Below are positions 35,301 through 43,370 of a stretch of 64,000 nucleotides of DNA, one piece after another. The notes under the pieces are model-generated. The model had not been told where the DNA came from, did no database searches, and saw only the letters and a program-made list of their open reading frames with translations. Numbering within the stretch: the stretch's first letter is position 1; every line of letters starts with the position of its first letter. Source of the stretch: Heliocidaris erythrogramma (Eukaryota; Echinodermata; Echinoidea; Camarodonta; Echinometridae); assembly GCA_025617745.1 (NCBI GenBank), contig CM046855.1, positions 14,043,880 to 14,107,879 of the forward strand. Reading direction: 5' to 3'. The translations under genes and the position numbers were made by a program.

Positions 35301-35895
35301 TCGTTTCGCGAGAATCAACAGTAAATTACGGATTTGATTTTTGGAAATATCTTTTCCAACATCGGTGAGTTGAATTTATTGTATTTCTTGGATATTTAGT
35401 GGTCGGTTTTTGTAAATTAAATGCCGATTTTGAGTATGTTTGTGACTTTTGTGCAGTGGTGTTTTAAAAAGTTGAGGTGTATGACTGCCTACATTATACA
35501 CACAAAGTATAGGAATGTAGCTATGAGTGGCCTGACCTGTCGGTCGCGGGAGTTATCAGAAAAGTGTTATTTCAGGGCATTTTCCAGTCCTGCTAACCCT
35601 TGCGCAATTAGATTGCTGGGGAAGAACGCCTGGCTTCGTGATGTAAAAGCGTATAGCCAATTTTTTTTTTTTTACACTCACGAAGCCAATCCTGGCTAGC
35701 TGTGGTCCACTCACACATCTCATCTGGACTGGAGATCTCTGTCAGCACACAAAATAGACAGCACGTGGGACTACCGACTGTATTTCAATCACACATTTAA
35801 TATTTATTTACTTCCAAAATAAACAAAAGTTGTACCACATACCTCTCTTCTAAATTCATAGCATCTGGTGTTTCCTGCTTTAGTTCAGCACTCAT
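23297..35895 (-). CDS. POLR3F: RNA polymerase III subunit RPC6 (RPC39), eight exons
   Basis: Complete gene for the Pol III-specific subunit that, with RPC3 and RPC7, forms the initiation heterotrimer in the nucleus. Exons: 35895-35843, 32254-32137, 31668-31601, 30246-30066, 26473-26330, 25896-25789, 24043-23855, 23374-23297. Together they total 939 nt, all introns are GT-AG, and the phases agree. The 312-aa product is close in length to human POLR3F (316). Winged-helix regions fall at about residues 14-78, 81-150 and 195-250. Strongly family-like segments include NQQCFKFLQ, WYSDQEFESEF, ILDTLIYDGKVEMTI and PTGLMRSPCG. The C terminus has Cys283, Cys286, Cys292 and Cys303, with the spacing of the 4Fe-4S ligands known for RPC39. 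The start ATG at 35895 has A at -3. The frame is open upstream to 36132, but that part is not family-like. The introns contain LINE, Penelope and MITE insertions that leave the exons intact. Confidence 0.95.
23855..24043 (-). CDS. POLR3F: POLR3F exon 7
   Basis: 189 nt, residues 225-287. Contains ILDTLIYDGKVEMTI, a low-complexity Ser-rich loop (TSSSSDSSSK) and PTGLMRSPCGVCP with the first two Fe-S cysteines. Donor ccg|gtgagt. Confidence 0.95.
24351..25345 (-). mobile_element. Penelope-like element, 5'-truncated
   Basis: A sense-oriented insertion in POLR3F intron 6. The first frame (25341-25063) carries the end of the reverse transcriptase, with LPFLDVLVERSDG and VYHKPTFTGQYTRWDSY. A frameshift near 25070-25085 separates it from the second frame (24965-24621) with VYLKLPWRG, RIVFSTNRMLPS, NIIYQFQC and RYVGRTSQWLADRIKQH, which is the GIY-YIG endonuclease domain. 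Both are hallmarks of Penelope elements. The 5' part is missing and the frameshift makes it inactive. Confidence 0.88.
24353..24392 (-). ncRNA. Hammerhead-ribozyme-like motif of the Penelope element
   Basis: On the minus strand: TGATAA (24392-24387), then the core CTGATGA (24385-24379), a short stem II region, CGAAAA (24370-24365), and TTATCA (24358-24353), which pairs with the first segment as stem I. This is the layout of a minimal type I hammerhead. Penelope-like elements are known to carry such ribozymes in their terminal repeats. Stem II pairs poorly and the cleavage site is not a standard GUC, so activity is doubtful. Confidence 0.5.
25558..25648. mobile_element. Hairpin MITE in POLR3F intron 6
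   Basis: atatcgtgtgttgagagcc plus agaagggcgttaactc is mirrored by gagttaacgcccttct plus ggctccaaacacacgatat. The arms are ~35 bp and near-perfect, with a ~15-bp loop. Confidence 0.75.
25789..25896 (-). CDS. POLR3F: POLR3F exon 6
   Basis: 108 nt, residues 189-224, the same length as the human segment. The first half is diverged. The second half, TSEEVWKFITELRISK, aligns with the third winged-helix start. Acceptor attgtag, donor aag|gtggga. Confidence 0.92.
26330..26473 (-). CDS. POLR3F: POLR3F exon 5
   Basis: 144 nt in phase 0 on both sides (residues 141-188). Contains SVTGGTWYSDQEFESEF and VEVLNQQCFKFLQQK, the most conserved stretch of the family. Acceptor ctccag, donor aag|gtttgt. Confidence 0.95.
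27108..28345 (+). pseudogene. LINE endonuclease remnant
   Basis: The first frame (27108-28058) has ALWNARSIKS, DIMVLTETWL and GRGGGVGVLI, all apurinic-endonuclease motifs, after a basic CRGGRN patch. The frame shifts at about 27965-27990. The sequence continues in another frame through AGDFNIHIEKSD and LPSDHSAIMCRL, ending at 28345. No function is expected. Confidence 0.85.
28339..29835 (+). pseudogene. LINE reverse transcriptase remnant
   Basis: The frame at 28339-28986 holds LRSYRPISSLSFAAKLVERV, LLDYSAAFDTIDH and GVAQGSVIGP. A TAA at 28984-28986 interrupts it. The same frame continues with MMYADDTQLY (catalytic YADD) and ends TLWNSLPLSL to TYLFRTQ at 29835. The linker from endonuclease to RT is absent. 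A segment around 29575-29600, where the LHWLP motif is expected, is also shortened. Confidence 0.88.
30066..30246 (-). CDS. POLR3F: POLR3F exon 4
   Basis: 181 nt. Encodes residues 81-140, the second winged helix, with MKGADNQERLVYQIIE and NKILKNLESRKLIKAVKSV, very close to the vertebrate protein. Donor ggg|gtaagt. The antisense LINE starts about 95 bp beyond it in the next intron. Confidence 0.95.
30450..31225. mobile_element. Possible inverted-repeat element in POLR3F intron 3
   Basis: aggtccaaacagatggagtc (about 30466-30485) is mirrored by gactccatctgtttgaacct (about 31189-31208). Matching gtgtacc/ggcgtgtacc lies just outside. The ~20-bp inverted ends are 720 bp apart and the interior is unrecognised. 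Confidence 0.45.
31541..31552 (+). repeat. T11/G12 homopolymer
   Basis: A T-rich tract ends in 12 G bases, in POLR3F intron 3. Confidence 0.9.
31601..31668 (-). CDS. POLR3F: POLR3F exon 3
   Basis: 68 nt, ctacag acceptor, donor ag|gtaata. Encodes GKIDLVKTNNELLYRLKD, the wing of the first winged helix. An earlier gtaagg lies nearby, but only the gtaata donor keeps the frame into exon 4. Confidence 0.9.
32137..32254 (-). CDS. POLR3F: POLR3F exon 2
   Basis: 118 nt between a tttag acceptor and a tca|gtaagg donor, ending in phase 0. Encodes the first winged-helix segment, with ILELCKQDPNGVADSALQ and the VSAVNRLLSS helix. This matches the position of the human IIELCHQFP and AVAINRLLS segments. Confidence 0.92.
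32433..32619. mobile_element. pogo/Tigger-like MITE with TA duplication
   Basis: Ends cagtggaaactcgctata (from 32435) and tagggagtttccactg (to 32617) form inverted repeats. Each is flanked by TA (32433-32434 and 32618-32619). Internal gatataacaag/gatataaggag words are typical of the pogo branch of Tc1-mariner. 183 bp, non-coding. Confidence 0.85.
33295..33880. repeat. ~61-bp tandem array of attttgtaacaaaa units
   Basis: About eight diverged units. The cattttgtaacaaaaa segment recurs about every 60-62 bp (near 33514, 33575, 33637, 33697 and 33760). Each unit has ttttgtaacaaaa and ctgttacaaaat, which pair with each other. The last unit (about 33820-33880) is inverted relative to the rest. Confidence 0.8.
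33872..34198 (-). pseudogene. LINE C-terminal fragment
   Basis: About 108 codons with KFGKEELAIVDDYVYLGVT, QARRAMFSVLGKVKRL and LILPIALYGSEVWGF, a pattern typical of the region after the reverse transcriptase in several LINE clades. No catalytic part is present. A sense-strand fragment in POLR3F intron 1. Confidence 0.75.
34300..35704. mobile_element. ~1.4-kb element with ~190-bp inverted ends
   Basis: The left arm (about 34308-34491) is mirrored by the right arm (about 35537-35702). Shared words include cttcgtgagtgtaaaa, aattggctatacgc, acatcacgaagccaggcg, cagcaatctaattgcgca and gataactcccgcgaccgaca. Lying in POLR3F intron 1, it ends ~140 bp before exon 1. The interior (34870-35400) is CpG-richer than its surroundings and has an unrecognised 103-codon frame (34988-35299). 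Confidence 0.8.
34485..34795. mobile_element. Nested hairpin MITE
   Basis: cacagcgtttcctccta at about 34492 is mirrored by taggaggaaacgct at about 34762-34775. Inner complementarity (tttttgatcgtac, agaaatttccgagaa, caccagtgtttgtgtgt) runs almost to the centre at about 34640. It sits inside the larger 34300-35704 element, so it inserted later or was captured. Confidence 0.75.
35843..35895 (-). CDS. POLR3F: POLR3F exon 1 (coding part)
   Basis: 17 codons plus two bases, starting MSAELKQETPDAMNLEE. It ends at gaagagag|gtatgt, a good donor. The split codon joins exon 2 as Ser18. Confidence 0.8.
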
Positions 35896-35983
35896 TTTGA
35901 CCCCCGATTCTGATCTCTCATGCACGTTAACGTGCTCCGTGGTTAATACACAGACACAGTCGGCAAATATTGGGCTACTTTTA

Positions 35984-36027
35984 GCGACCAATAAGACTTC
36001 CGGTCCGCGACCAATAAGACTTCCGGT
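35984..36027 (-). promoter_or_regulatory. Duplicated ETS/CCAAT promoter block of POLR3F
   Basis: A 23-bp-spaced direct duplication (35984-36004 and 36007-36027). Each copy has ACCGGAAGT (an ETS/GABP-type site) and ATTGG (a reverse CCAAT box) on the minus strand. It lies 89-132 bp upstream of the POLR3F ATG, where a TATA-less housekeeping promoter is expected. Function is inferred from motifs only. Confidence 0.65.
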
Positions 36028-36103
36028 GTCTGCAAGCGCGGAAAACAATAGGATTTGGCGGTATGGTGTCTTCAAAAGTTCCAATCGAAAATGAAAGTGT
36101 AAC

Positions 36104-36163
36104 ATGGGTGATAGAGATGATAAAATTGACATAAAAAATATTACTCGACATTTTGATGTGAAG
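36104..36163 (+). CDS. Possible divergent first exon
   Basis: 20 codons from an ATG (MGDRDDKIDIKNITRHFDVK) ending exactly at a strong donor aag|gtaagc, just the other side of the ETS/CCAAT block. No downstream exon could be found and the peptide is not recognised. An overlapping small frame starts at 36063. Low confidence. Confidence 0.25.
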
Positions 36164-36293
36164 GTAAGCTAAGTCATATTATAGCAGAAAACATTTCCTA
36201 TAAGATGTTATAATTTCAGAGCTGAAAACTTTCGATTTCAATTTTTAAGTTGAGATTGTTTTTTTGATTGATACATCCCAAATGCACGCAAAT

Positions 36294-39024
36294 TGTTTTA
36301 ACTTTGAAGCCTTTTAAAACTATCGTATGACATTTTAACTAAATAATGACCTATATCAGATGAAAGCTGAATAGTTGTTCTTTACTCTCATATAAGTCAC
36401 ATGCCGAAACTTTTTGTCTGGGTCTTACTGTTTTAAAGTGAAATTAGGGCTCAAAACGTCATACGGGAGGTCTTATCCGCACAATATAGCGGAAATGTAC
36501 AGAATTCGTTTTTAACTTTTACAACTATCGTATGACATTTTAACTAAATAATGACTTATATGAGATTAAAGCTGAATAGTTGCTCTTTACTCTCATAGAT
36601 GTCACATGTCGAAACTTTTTGTCTGGGTCTTACTGTTTTAAAGTGAAATCAGGGCTCAAAACGTCATACCGGAGGTCTTATCCGCACAATATAGCGGAAA
36701 TGTACAGAATTCGTTTTTAACTTTAAAGCCTTTTAAAACTATCTTATGACATTTTAACTAATTAATGACCTATATGAGATAAAAGCTGAATAGTTGCTCT
36801 TTACTCTCATATAGGTCACATGCCGAAACTTTTTGTCTGGGTCTTACTGTTTTAAATTGAATCCAAGGCTGTAACCGGCATACGGGAGGCCTCATCCGCA
36901 CAGTACACACGGAAATGGACGAAATGCGTTTTTATCTTTTAATGCTTTTAAAACTATCGTATGACATTTTAACTAATTAATAACCTATATGAGATGAAAG
37001 CTTAATAGTTGTTCTTTACTCTCATATAGGTCACATGCCGAAACTTTCTGTCTGGGTCTTACTGTTTTAAATTGAAATCAGGGCTCAAAACGTCATACCG
37101 GAGGTCTTATCCGCACAATATAGCGGAAATGTATACAGAATTCTTTTCTAAATTTAAAGCCTTTTAAAACTATCGTATGACATTTTAACTAAATAATGAC
37201 CTATATGAGATTAAAGCTGAATAGTTTGCTCTTTACTCTCATATAGGTCACATGCCGAAACTTTTTGTCTGGGTCTTCCTTCTTTTAATTGAAATCAGGG
37301 CTCAAAACGTCATACCGGAGGTCTTATCCGCACAATATAGCGGAAATGTATACAGAATTCGTTTCTAAATTTAAAGCCTTTTAAAACTATCGTATGACAT
37401 TTTAACTAAATAATGACCTATATGAGATGAAAGCTGAATAGTTGCTCTTTACTCTCATATAGGTCACATGCCGAAACTTTCTGTCTGGGTCTTACTGTTT
37501 TAAATTGAAATCAGGGCTCAAAACGTCATACTGGAGGTCTTATCCGCACAATATAGCGGAAATGTATACCGAATTCTTTTCTAAATTTAAAGCTTTTTAA
37601 AACTATCGTATGACATTTTAACTAAATAATGACCTATATGGGATGAAAGCTGAATAGTTGCTCTTTACTCTCATATAGGTCACATGCCGAAACTTTTTGT
37701 CTGGGTCTTACTGTTTTAAAGTGAAATCAGGGCTCAAAACGTCATACCGGAGGTCTTATCCGCACAGTACACACGGAAATGGACGAAATGCGTTTTTATA
37801 TTTTAATGCTTTTTAAACTATCGTATGACATTTTAACTAATTAATAACCTATATGAGATGAAAGCTTAATAGTTGTTCTTTACTCTCATATAGGTCACAT
37901 GCCGAAACTTTCTGTCTGGGTCTTACTGTTTTAAATTGAAATCAGGGCTCAAAACGTCATACCGGAGGTCTTATCCGCACAATATAGCGGAAATGTACAG
38001 AATTCGTTTTTAATTTAAAGCCTTTTAAAACTATCGTATGACATTTTAACTAATAATGACTTCTATGAGATAAAAGCTGAATAGTTGCTCTTTACTCTCA
38101 TGTAGGTCACATGCCGAAACTTTTTGTCTGGGTCTTACTGTTTTAAATTGAATCCAAGGCTGTAACCGGCATACGTGCCGTCTTATCCGCACAATATAGC
38201 GGAAATGTATACCGAATTCTTTTCTAAATTCAAAGCCTTTAAAACTATCGTATGACATTTTAACTAAATAATGACTTCTATGAGATAGAAGCTGAATAGT
38301 TGTTCTTTAATCTCATGTAGGTCACATGCCGAAACTTTTTGTCTGGGCCTTACTGTTTTAAATTGAATCCAAGGCTGTAACCGGCATACGTGCCGTCTTA
38401 TCCGCACAGTACACACGGAAATGGACGGAATGCGTTTTTAACTTTCAGGGCTTTTAAAACTATCGTATGACATTTTAACTAAATAATGACTTCTATGAGA
38501 TAAAAGCTGAATAGTTGCTCTTTACTCTCATGTAGGTCACCTGCCGAAACTTTTTGTCTGGGTCTTACTGTTTTAAATTGAATCCAAGGCTGTAACTGGC
38601 ATACGGGAGGTCTTATCCGCACAATATAGCGGAAATGTACAGAATTCGTTTTTAACTTTAAAGCCTTTTAAAACTATCGTATGACATTTTAACTAAATAA
38701 TGACTTCTATGAGATAAAAGCTGAATAGTTGCTCTTTACTCTCATGTAGGTCACCTGCCGAAACTTTTTGTCTGGGTCTTACTGTTTTAAATTGAAATCA
38801 GGGCTCAAAACGTCATACCGGAGGTCTTATCCGCACAATATAGCGGAAATGTACAGAATTCGTTTTTAACTTTAAAGCCTTTTAAAACTATCGTATGACA
38901 TTTTAACTAAATAATGACCTATATGAGATGAAAGCTGAATAGTTGCTCTTTACTCTCATATAGGTCACATGCCGAAACTTTTTGTCTGGGTCTAACTGTT
39001 TTAAAATGAAATCAGGGCTGAAAC
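36294..39024. repeat. ~214-bp satellite array, 13 monomers
   Basis: The word tatcgtatgacattttaact starts units at 36321, 36526, 36740, 36955, 37171, 37388, 37604, 37819, 38032, 38246, 38461, 38675 and 38889. Spacings are 205-217 bp, mostly 213-217. Most units contain tgacctatatgaga mirrored ~25 bp later by tctcatataggtca. Two tail types occur: caatatagcgg, and cagtacacacgg in units 3, 7 and 10. There is no coding frame. Confidence 0.95.
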
Positions 39025-39624
39025 CTGCGTTTTCTCCCTTTTTCTTGTCATTCCTGGACACAATCGTTTTTGTTTGTTTTTGAGTGCTTGATCTGGGCAT
39101 GCAAAGGCGTTGCAGGAATGCAAAGATTTTATAGGGGGATGTCAAATCTTCTTTTGAGGGAATATGCCCCCATCGATCCTTACGTCGGATCACTACGTTC
39201 CCTGGTGACAAGAAACGCCCACTCTAGCATTAGCTCTTTATTTTTGCCCCCAGATGTCAGGAATATCGAGAACATGATTCCCACTATATGGCATTTTGGA
39301 ATTTGATATAAAGTATTTAAACATATATAGACATTTTACTAGATATAGAGCAGCAATAGTTTATTTAATAGGGACATGATTTTAAATGCAATATTGCGCG
39401 GGAAGGGGATATATAAAAAGGTAAACATTGAGAAATCCGAAACACAAGTGGCGAAAATGAGAAATGTTTTTTAGCGAGGGGGGGGCTATACAAAAGGGAC
39501 AGCAAACATAAGTGGTAAGGGGGAGGAGCAAAAGCACTGCTCCTAAGAGGAAGTGGACATAAATCATTACCGCCAGTAGAAGCCAAATTAAATTATGACG
39601 ATAGTATAAGAAACTGGTCTACTG
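39025..39624. other. Unannotated stretch before the gap
   Basis: The satellite stops abruptly here. An unrecognised 78-codon frame lies at 39070-39306. A g-rich patch (39476-39485) and A/G-rich sequence lead to the poly-G run. Confidence 0.4.
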
Positions 39625-40152
39625 GGGGGGGGGGGGGGGGGGGGGGGGGGGGNNNNNNNNNNNNNNNNNNNNNNNNNNNNNNNNNNNNNNNNNNNNNNNN
39701 NNNNNNNNNNNNNNNNNNNNNNNNNNNNNNNNNNNNNNNNNNNNNNNNNNNNNNNNNNNNNNNNNNNNNNNNNNNNNNNNNNNNNNNNNNNNNNNNNNNN
39801 NNNNNNNNNNNNNNNNNNNNNNNNNNNNNNNNNNNNNNNNNNNNNNNNNNNNNNNNNNNNNNNNNNNNNNNNNNNNNNNNNNNNNNNNNNNNNNNNNNNN
39901 NNNNNNNNNNNNNNNNNNNNNNNNNNNNNNNNNNNNNNNNNNNNNNNNNNNNNNNNNNNNNNNNNNNNNNNNNNNNNNNNNNNNNNNNNNNNNNNNNNNN
40001 NNNNNNNNNNNNNNNNNNNNNNNNNNNNNNNNNNNNNNNNNNNNNNNNNNNNNNNNNNNNNNNNNNNNNNNNNNNNNNNNNNNNNNNNNNNNNNNNNNNN
40101 NNNNNNNNNNNNNNNNNNNNNNNNNNNNNNNNNNNNNNNNNNNNNNNNNNNN
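39625..40152. other. Poly-G run and assembly gap
   Basis: 28 G bases (39625-39652) are followed directly by 500 N (39653-40152). The true sequence length is unknown. Exons of the upstream C2-domain gene could lie inside. Confidence 0.95.
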
Positions 40153-40237
40153 ATCCTTGTTTTCTGTTAACAAATTTGAAAGCCATTATTCATTCAGACA
40201 GCGTGGATTAGGGCCTTTTTTTAGAGGTAATTGCAAC

Positions 40238-40292
40238 CCGTCTCTCCAGGCATAAAGCTTCACGAACGGTAAACTCCTTAACATCATGGCCA
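40238..40292 (-). CDS. Weak candidate exon of the C2-domain gene
   Basis: A good acceptor (tttgctttacag) precedes 55 nt coding for GHDVKEFTVREALCLERR. This could follow the Y-S position of a C2 domain. The donor (gttgca) is poor, and the phase does not join exon 43371-43502 directly, so another exon would be needed in between. Low confidence. Confidence 0.18.
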
Positions 40293-41319
40293 CTGTAAAG
40301 CAAAAACATGCGCGGTGGTGATGTCGGCTGTGGTCTCAAAAGCCACCATGGCATTAATTTTAAGACTGCAATATCAAACGTGACCGAAATATTTAGAGCT
40401 TGAGACATATTTAGTTGTATTAGAAGCCTGAACCAAATTTTTGATAGACATTGATCGTCACGTAAACCATTATTATCTCGATTATTATCACATACCGTTA
40501 CAGCTGTTTCTACCACATTAATTTCTCATAATTATAACACTTCATCCTCTCAAAAATATGTGTTTTGTACCTTGAATTGATCATAATCGTCATGTTCGTT
40601 TCTGAATGTATGTTCATATCATATTAATCTAAATATCCTTATATTAAAATGTCATACAGTTCCTTTGAAATTATCACGTCACCGTGTCACTGTAAACTCA
40701 GATTTAAATAGAGAAGCATAATGACCTATATAGGGAGAGATCAATAGAGGTGAAATTATCTAGTAATAGCGGTGAAAATCATGAAGACAGGTGAACAGTC
40801 TACAGCTAAATGTCATGCTAAACATCTACCTAAAGAAATAATAACACCATCTTAATTGAGAAAGGGGCCAAGTTACCCCGGAAATAGCGGCCGAAGAAAG
40901 AAAATTCTACTTCCCTTATGAATTCAATTTAAACAGTTAAAGATTATTATAAGCCATCTTCTCAGAATTATAACACATCTCGCTGGCACAACTTCTTTAT
41001 TATTTTTCCACGGGCCTCTTTAGCCGATAGCTGCTGTTCCACTGATTTTCCCCCGAGCTATGTCTTGTGTTTTTTTGGCCGGAGTAGGTAATGATTATGG
41101 TTTTAATAACGGACTAAATCACTGATTAGGGACTCAGAGAATTATATATCCTGGTGCAATGCACTGCATAAGTGCAGATTTTAGAAGAGTAAATTTGTTC
41201 TGAATTCAAAAATTCTTATTACCATATTCATAGTCGATGGATTCACATTGCCTAATTTTTCTTGATCGTCAAAAGATAATATCATCAAAACTTTTGTTTC
41301 GAAGAAGACTTACGGTATA
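40293..41319. other. No recognisable feature
   Basis: AT-rich sequence. The minus-strand frame to 40516 has no domain beyond the weak exon candidate. Confidence 0.4.
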
Positions 41320-41329
41320 TAGAGTTTCT

Positions 41330-41625
41330 TCTTATTCCTCCTCCTCTTCTTCTTCTTTTTTTTTCTCTCTTCTTCTTCTTTTTTTTTCTTCTTCTCTTCT
41401 TCTTCTTCTTATTTTTCTTTTTCCTCTTGTTCTTCTTATTCTTCTTCTCCTTCTTTTTCTCTTGCTTTCTCTTCTTGCTCTTCTTCTCTTTCTCCTTTTT
41501 CCTCTTGTTCTTCTTCTTCTTCTTCTTCTCCTTCTTCTTTTTCTTCTTGCTCTTCTTCTTTATTCTTCTTCTTCTTCTTGTTCTCCTTCTTGTTCTTCTT
41601 CTTGTTCTTCTTTTTTTCATTTCAT
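41330..41625 (+). repeat. ~300-bp polypyrimidine (CTT)n tract
   Basis: Almost pure C/T dominated by ttc/tct triplets with few interruptions. Long mirror-like polypyrimidine runs can adopt triplex DNA. Frames on either strand (Leu/Ser/Phe- or Lys/Arg-rich) are composition artefacts. Confidence 0.95.
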
Positions 41626-42453
41626 ATGAATAGAGTGATAGATTTCATTAGTTGCGACAACCTTGAAATATGATACGCCCTTATTGAATTGTATACAGTC
41701 CATTAACCACCTATTATGCTATGTCGTCATGAGCAGTAGCATTATCAATGACTATAAATGAAAAAAATAAATAATGAAAACTGGATGGTGGATTGATTGA
41801 AATCAAATTGATTTTTAACAGCCAAGAGGAAGAACTGTAATCATCCTCCATTATGCCTACATTTCAAAGGGGTTTTTTCTTGCTCAAGGCAACTTTGCGC
41901 TTCCTTTTAGAAGCGCCATTTACGCTTCTCTCATTACATAACTTCAAAGCAACACGCGCGCCACATAGAAGCTAAACGTGAAGGCACAAATTGATCTAGT
42001 TCTTCTTTAGGTATTGAATTCATGAGATTGCATGCGCGGCGTTTCTTATGTGGTTGTATGTTGTAGACCGCAATTTTGAAATTTATATGAAAAATTACAT
42101 CATTTGACTACTTGAATGGGGTGGGTAGCAAAAAAAATGGCAATGCCTTTATGAGTTTATTGATCGTTAACTTTCAATGATCATTAATTTTGATGCATCT
42201 CCTCTCAAAGCGGTTGCTAAAATAATGAAACTCTGCGGCATGTTATTGATATTTATATTAAGAAGAGGGGGAATATATTTACACAAATCGTAGCACAATT
42301 AAAACAATAAAATGCTTTAACACTACTCTTTTGATCATCAGTAGTACTGATGTAACGCTCAAATAGGAAAGAAAGGCATACGCAGTGTAATAATTTTTAC
42401 AAACATGATCTTGCCCATTCCTGGCAACTTATTAATACACTTGAAAGCCACTG
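41626..42453. other. No recognisable feature
   Basis: Intronic or intergenic AT-rich sequence without coding homology. Confidence 0.4.
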
Positions 42454-43243
42454 CCCTGATAGCAGAAAGTGTTAAAAATGACGTGATATTTACGTCGTGG
42501 TTTTCGTCTTTTTTACGTCCTGTAATTACGTCAATAAGACAACAACTTGCACCAACGCAAGACGTCAAGAGGACGTCTTATTTTGACGTCATCTGTACAC
42601 TGTAAAAACTGAAGTGCTGTATATAGCACTTTTTGAGGGCATGCATAAGGGACTGCACTCAGAGTGCTATTGAATGCACACAGCGTGCTATTTCAGCACT
42701 TCACGGGAGCTGGACCGGCTCCTTAAACTGCTAAACATTCATAAAAAAATGATTTGGGCGAGCTTCGAACCAGGGTCCGCTGATCGAGAATTGCTGGCAT
42801 TACCGCTAGACTAACTCACATTGTACGATTTAGAGCAGATCATATTGTTACATAGTGAATTTACGACACCACATAGTTCATGTTATCTACTTGACTCTCA
42901 TGACTAAACTGGATTGCAAGAAGCATTCGTTAGTCCATCGGTAACGTCAGCGCCTCTCAATCAGCGGAACCTGGTTCGAGGCTCGCCACGGTCACATTTT
43001 TTTTTGCTGGTAAATTAGCACACTACAAGTGCTATAAACAGCATTTCAGGTGCAGTCACTATACATGCCCCTAAAAGTAGCACTTTAGTTTTTACAGTGT
43101 AGAGATGACGTCAAAATAAGACGTCCTCTTGACGTCTTGCGTTGGTGCAAGTTGTCGTCTTATTGACGTAATTACAGGACGTAAAAAAGACGAAAACCAT
43201 GACGTAAATATCACGTCATTTTTAACACTTTCTGCTATCAGGG
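42454..43243. mobile_element. Young MITE with 141-bp terminal inverted repeats
   Basis: Outer arms 42454-42594 and 43103-43243 are each 141 bp. They start ccctgatagcagaaagtg and, by my alignment, differ at only two positions. They are rich in gacgt words. They enclose another inverted-repeat element (42596-43101). The very high arm identity indicates a recent insertion. No transposase frame; no long target duplication is visible. Confidence 0.9.
42596..43101. mobile_element. Inner palindromic element with tRNA-like arms
   Basis: Ends tacactgtaaaaact (42596) and agtttttacagtgta (to 43101). Deeper in each arm is a tRNA-like segment. On the minus strand at about 42766-42822 there is tagtctagcgg then ggttcgaagct. 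On the plus strand at about 42931-42995 there is tagtccatcgg then ggttcgaggct. These resemble Pol III A and B boxes in inverted orientation. They may be a captured tRNA gene or SINE. Confidence 0.7.
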
Positions 43244-43306
43244 TGGGGGTCAAATCATATTATTTTCGACCTCCTTTTATTATGTTCTTCTTTGATTTGC
43301 CGAATA

Positions 43307-43356
43307 AATAATATAATAATAATAATAAAATAATAATAATAATAATAATAATAAAA
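43307..43356 (+). repeat. (AAT)n microsatellite
   Basis: About 16 imperfect aat/ata units beside exon 43371-43502 of the C2-domain gene. Confidence 0.9.
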
Positions 43357-43370
43357 TGGGAAGGACTCAC

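Noticed and set aside
35896..36132. N-terminal extension of POLR3F to an upstream in-frame ATG
   Set aside because: The extension overlaps the ETS/CCAAT promoter repeats and does not resemble the family; the ATG at 35895 gives the expected length.
36294..39024. Hammerhead ribozyme in the satellite monomer (gccgaaactttttgtc looks like the stem III side with GUC)
   Set aside because: No CTGATGA core at the proper place on either strand, and the candidate gatga is changed to gataa in several units.
36294..39024. CRISPR-like regular repeats
   Set aside because: Monomers are head-to-tail 214-bp units without unique spacers; the genome is eukaryotic.
39593..40186. Open frames across the N gap
   Set aside because: They consist of undetermined bases and poly-G.
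41237..41633. Long open frames on both strands (Leu/Ser-rich and Lys/Arg-rich)
   Set aside because: They translate a polypyrimidine tract; composition alone keeps them open.
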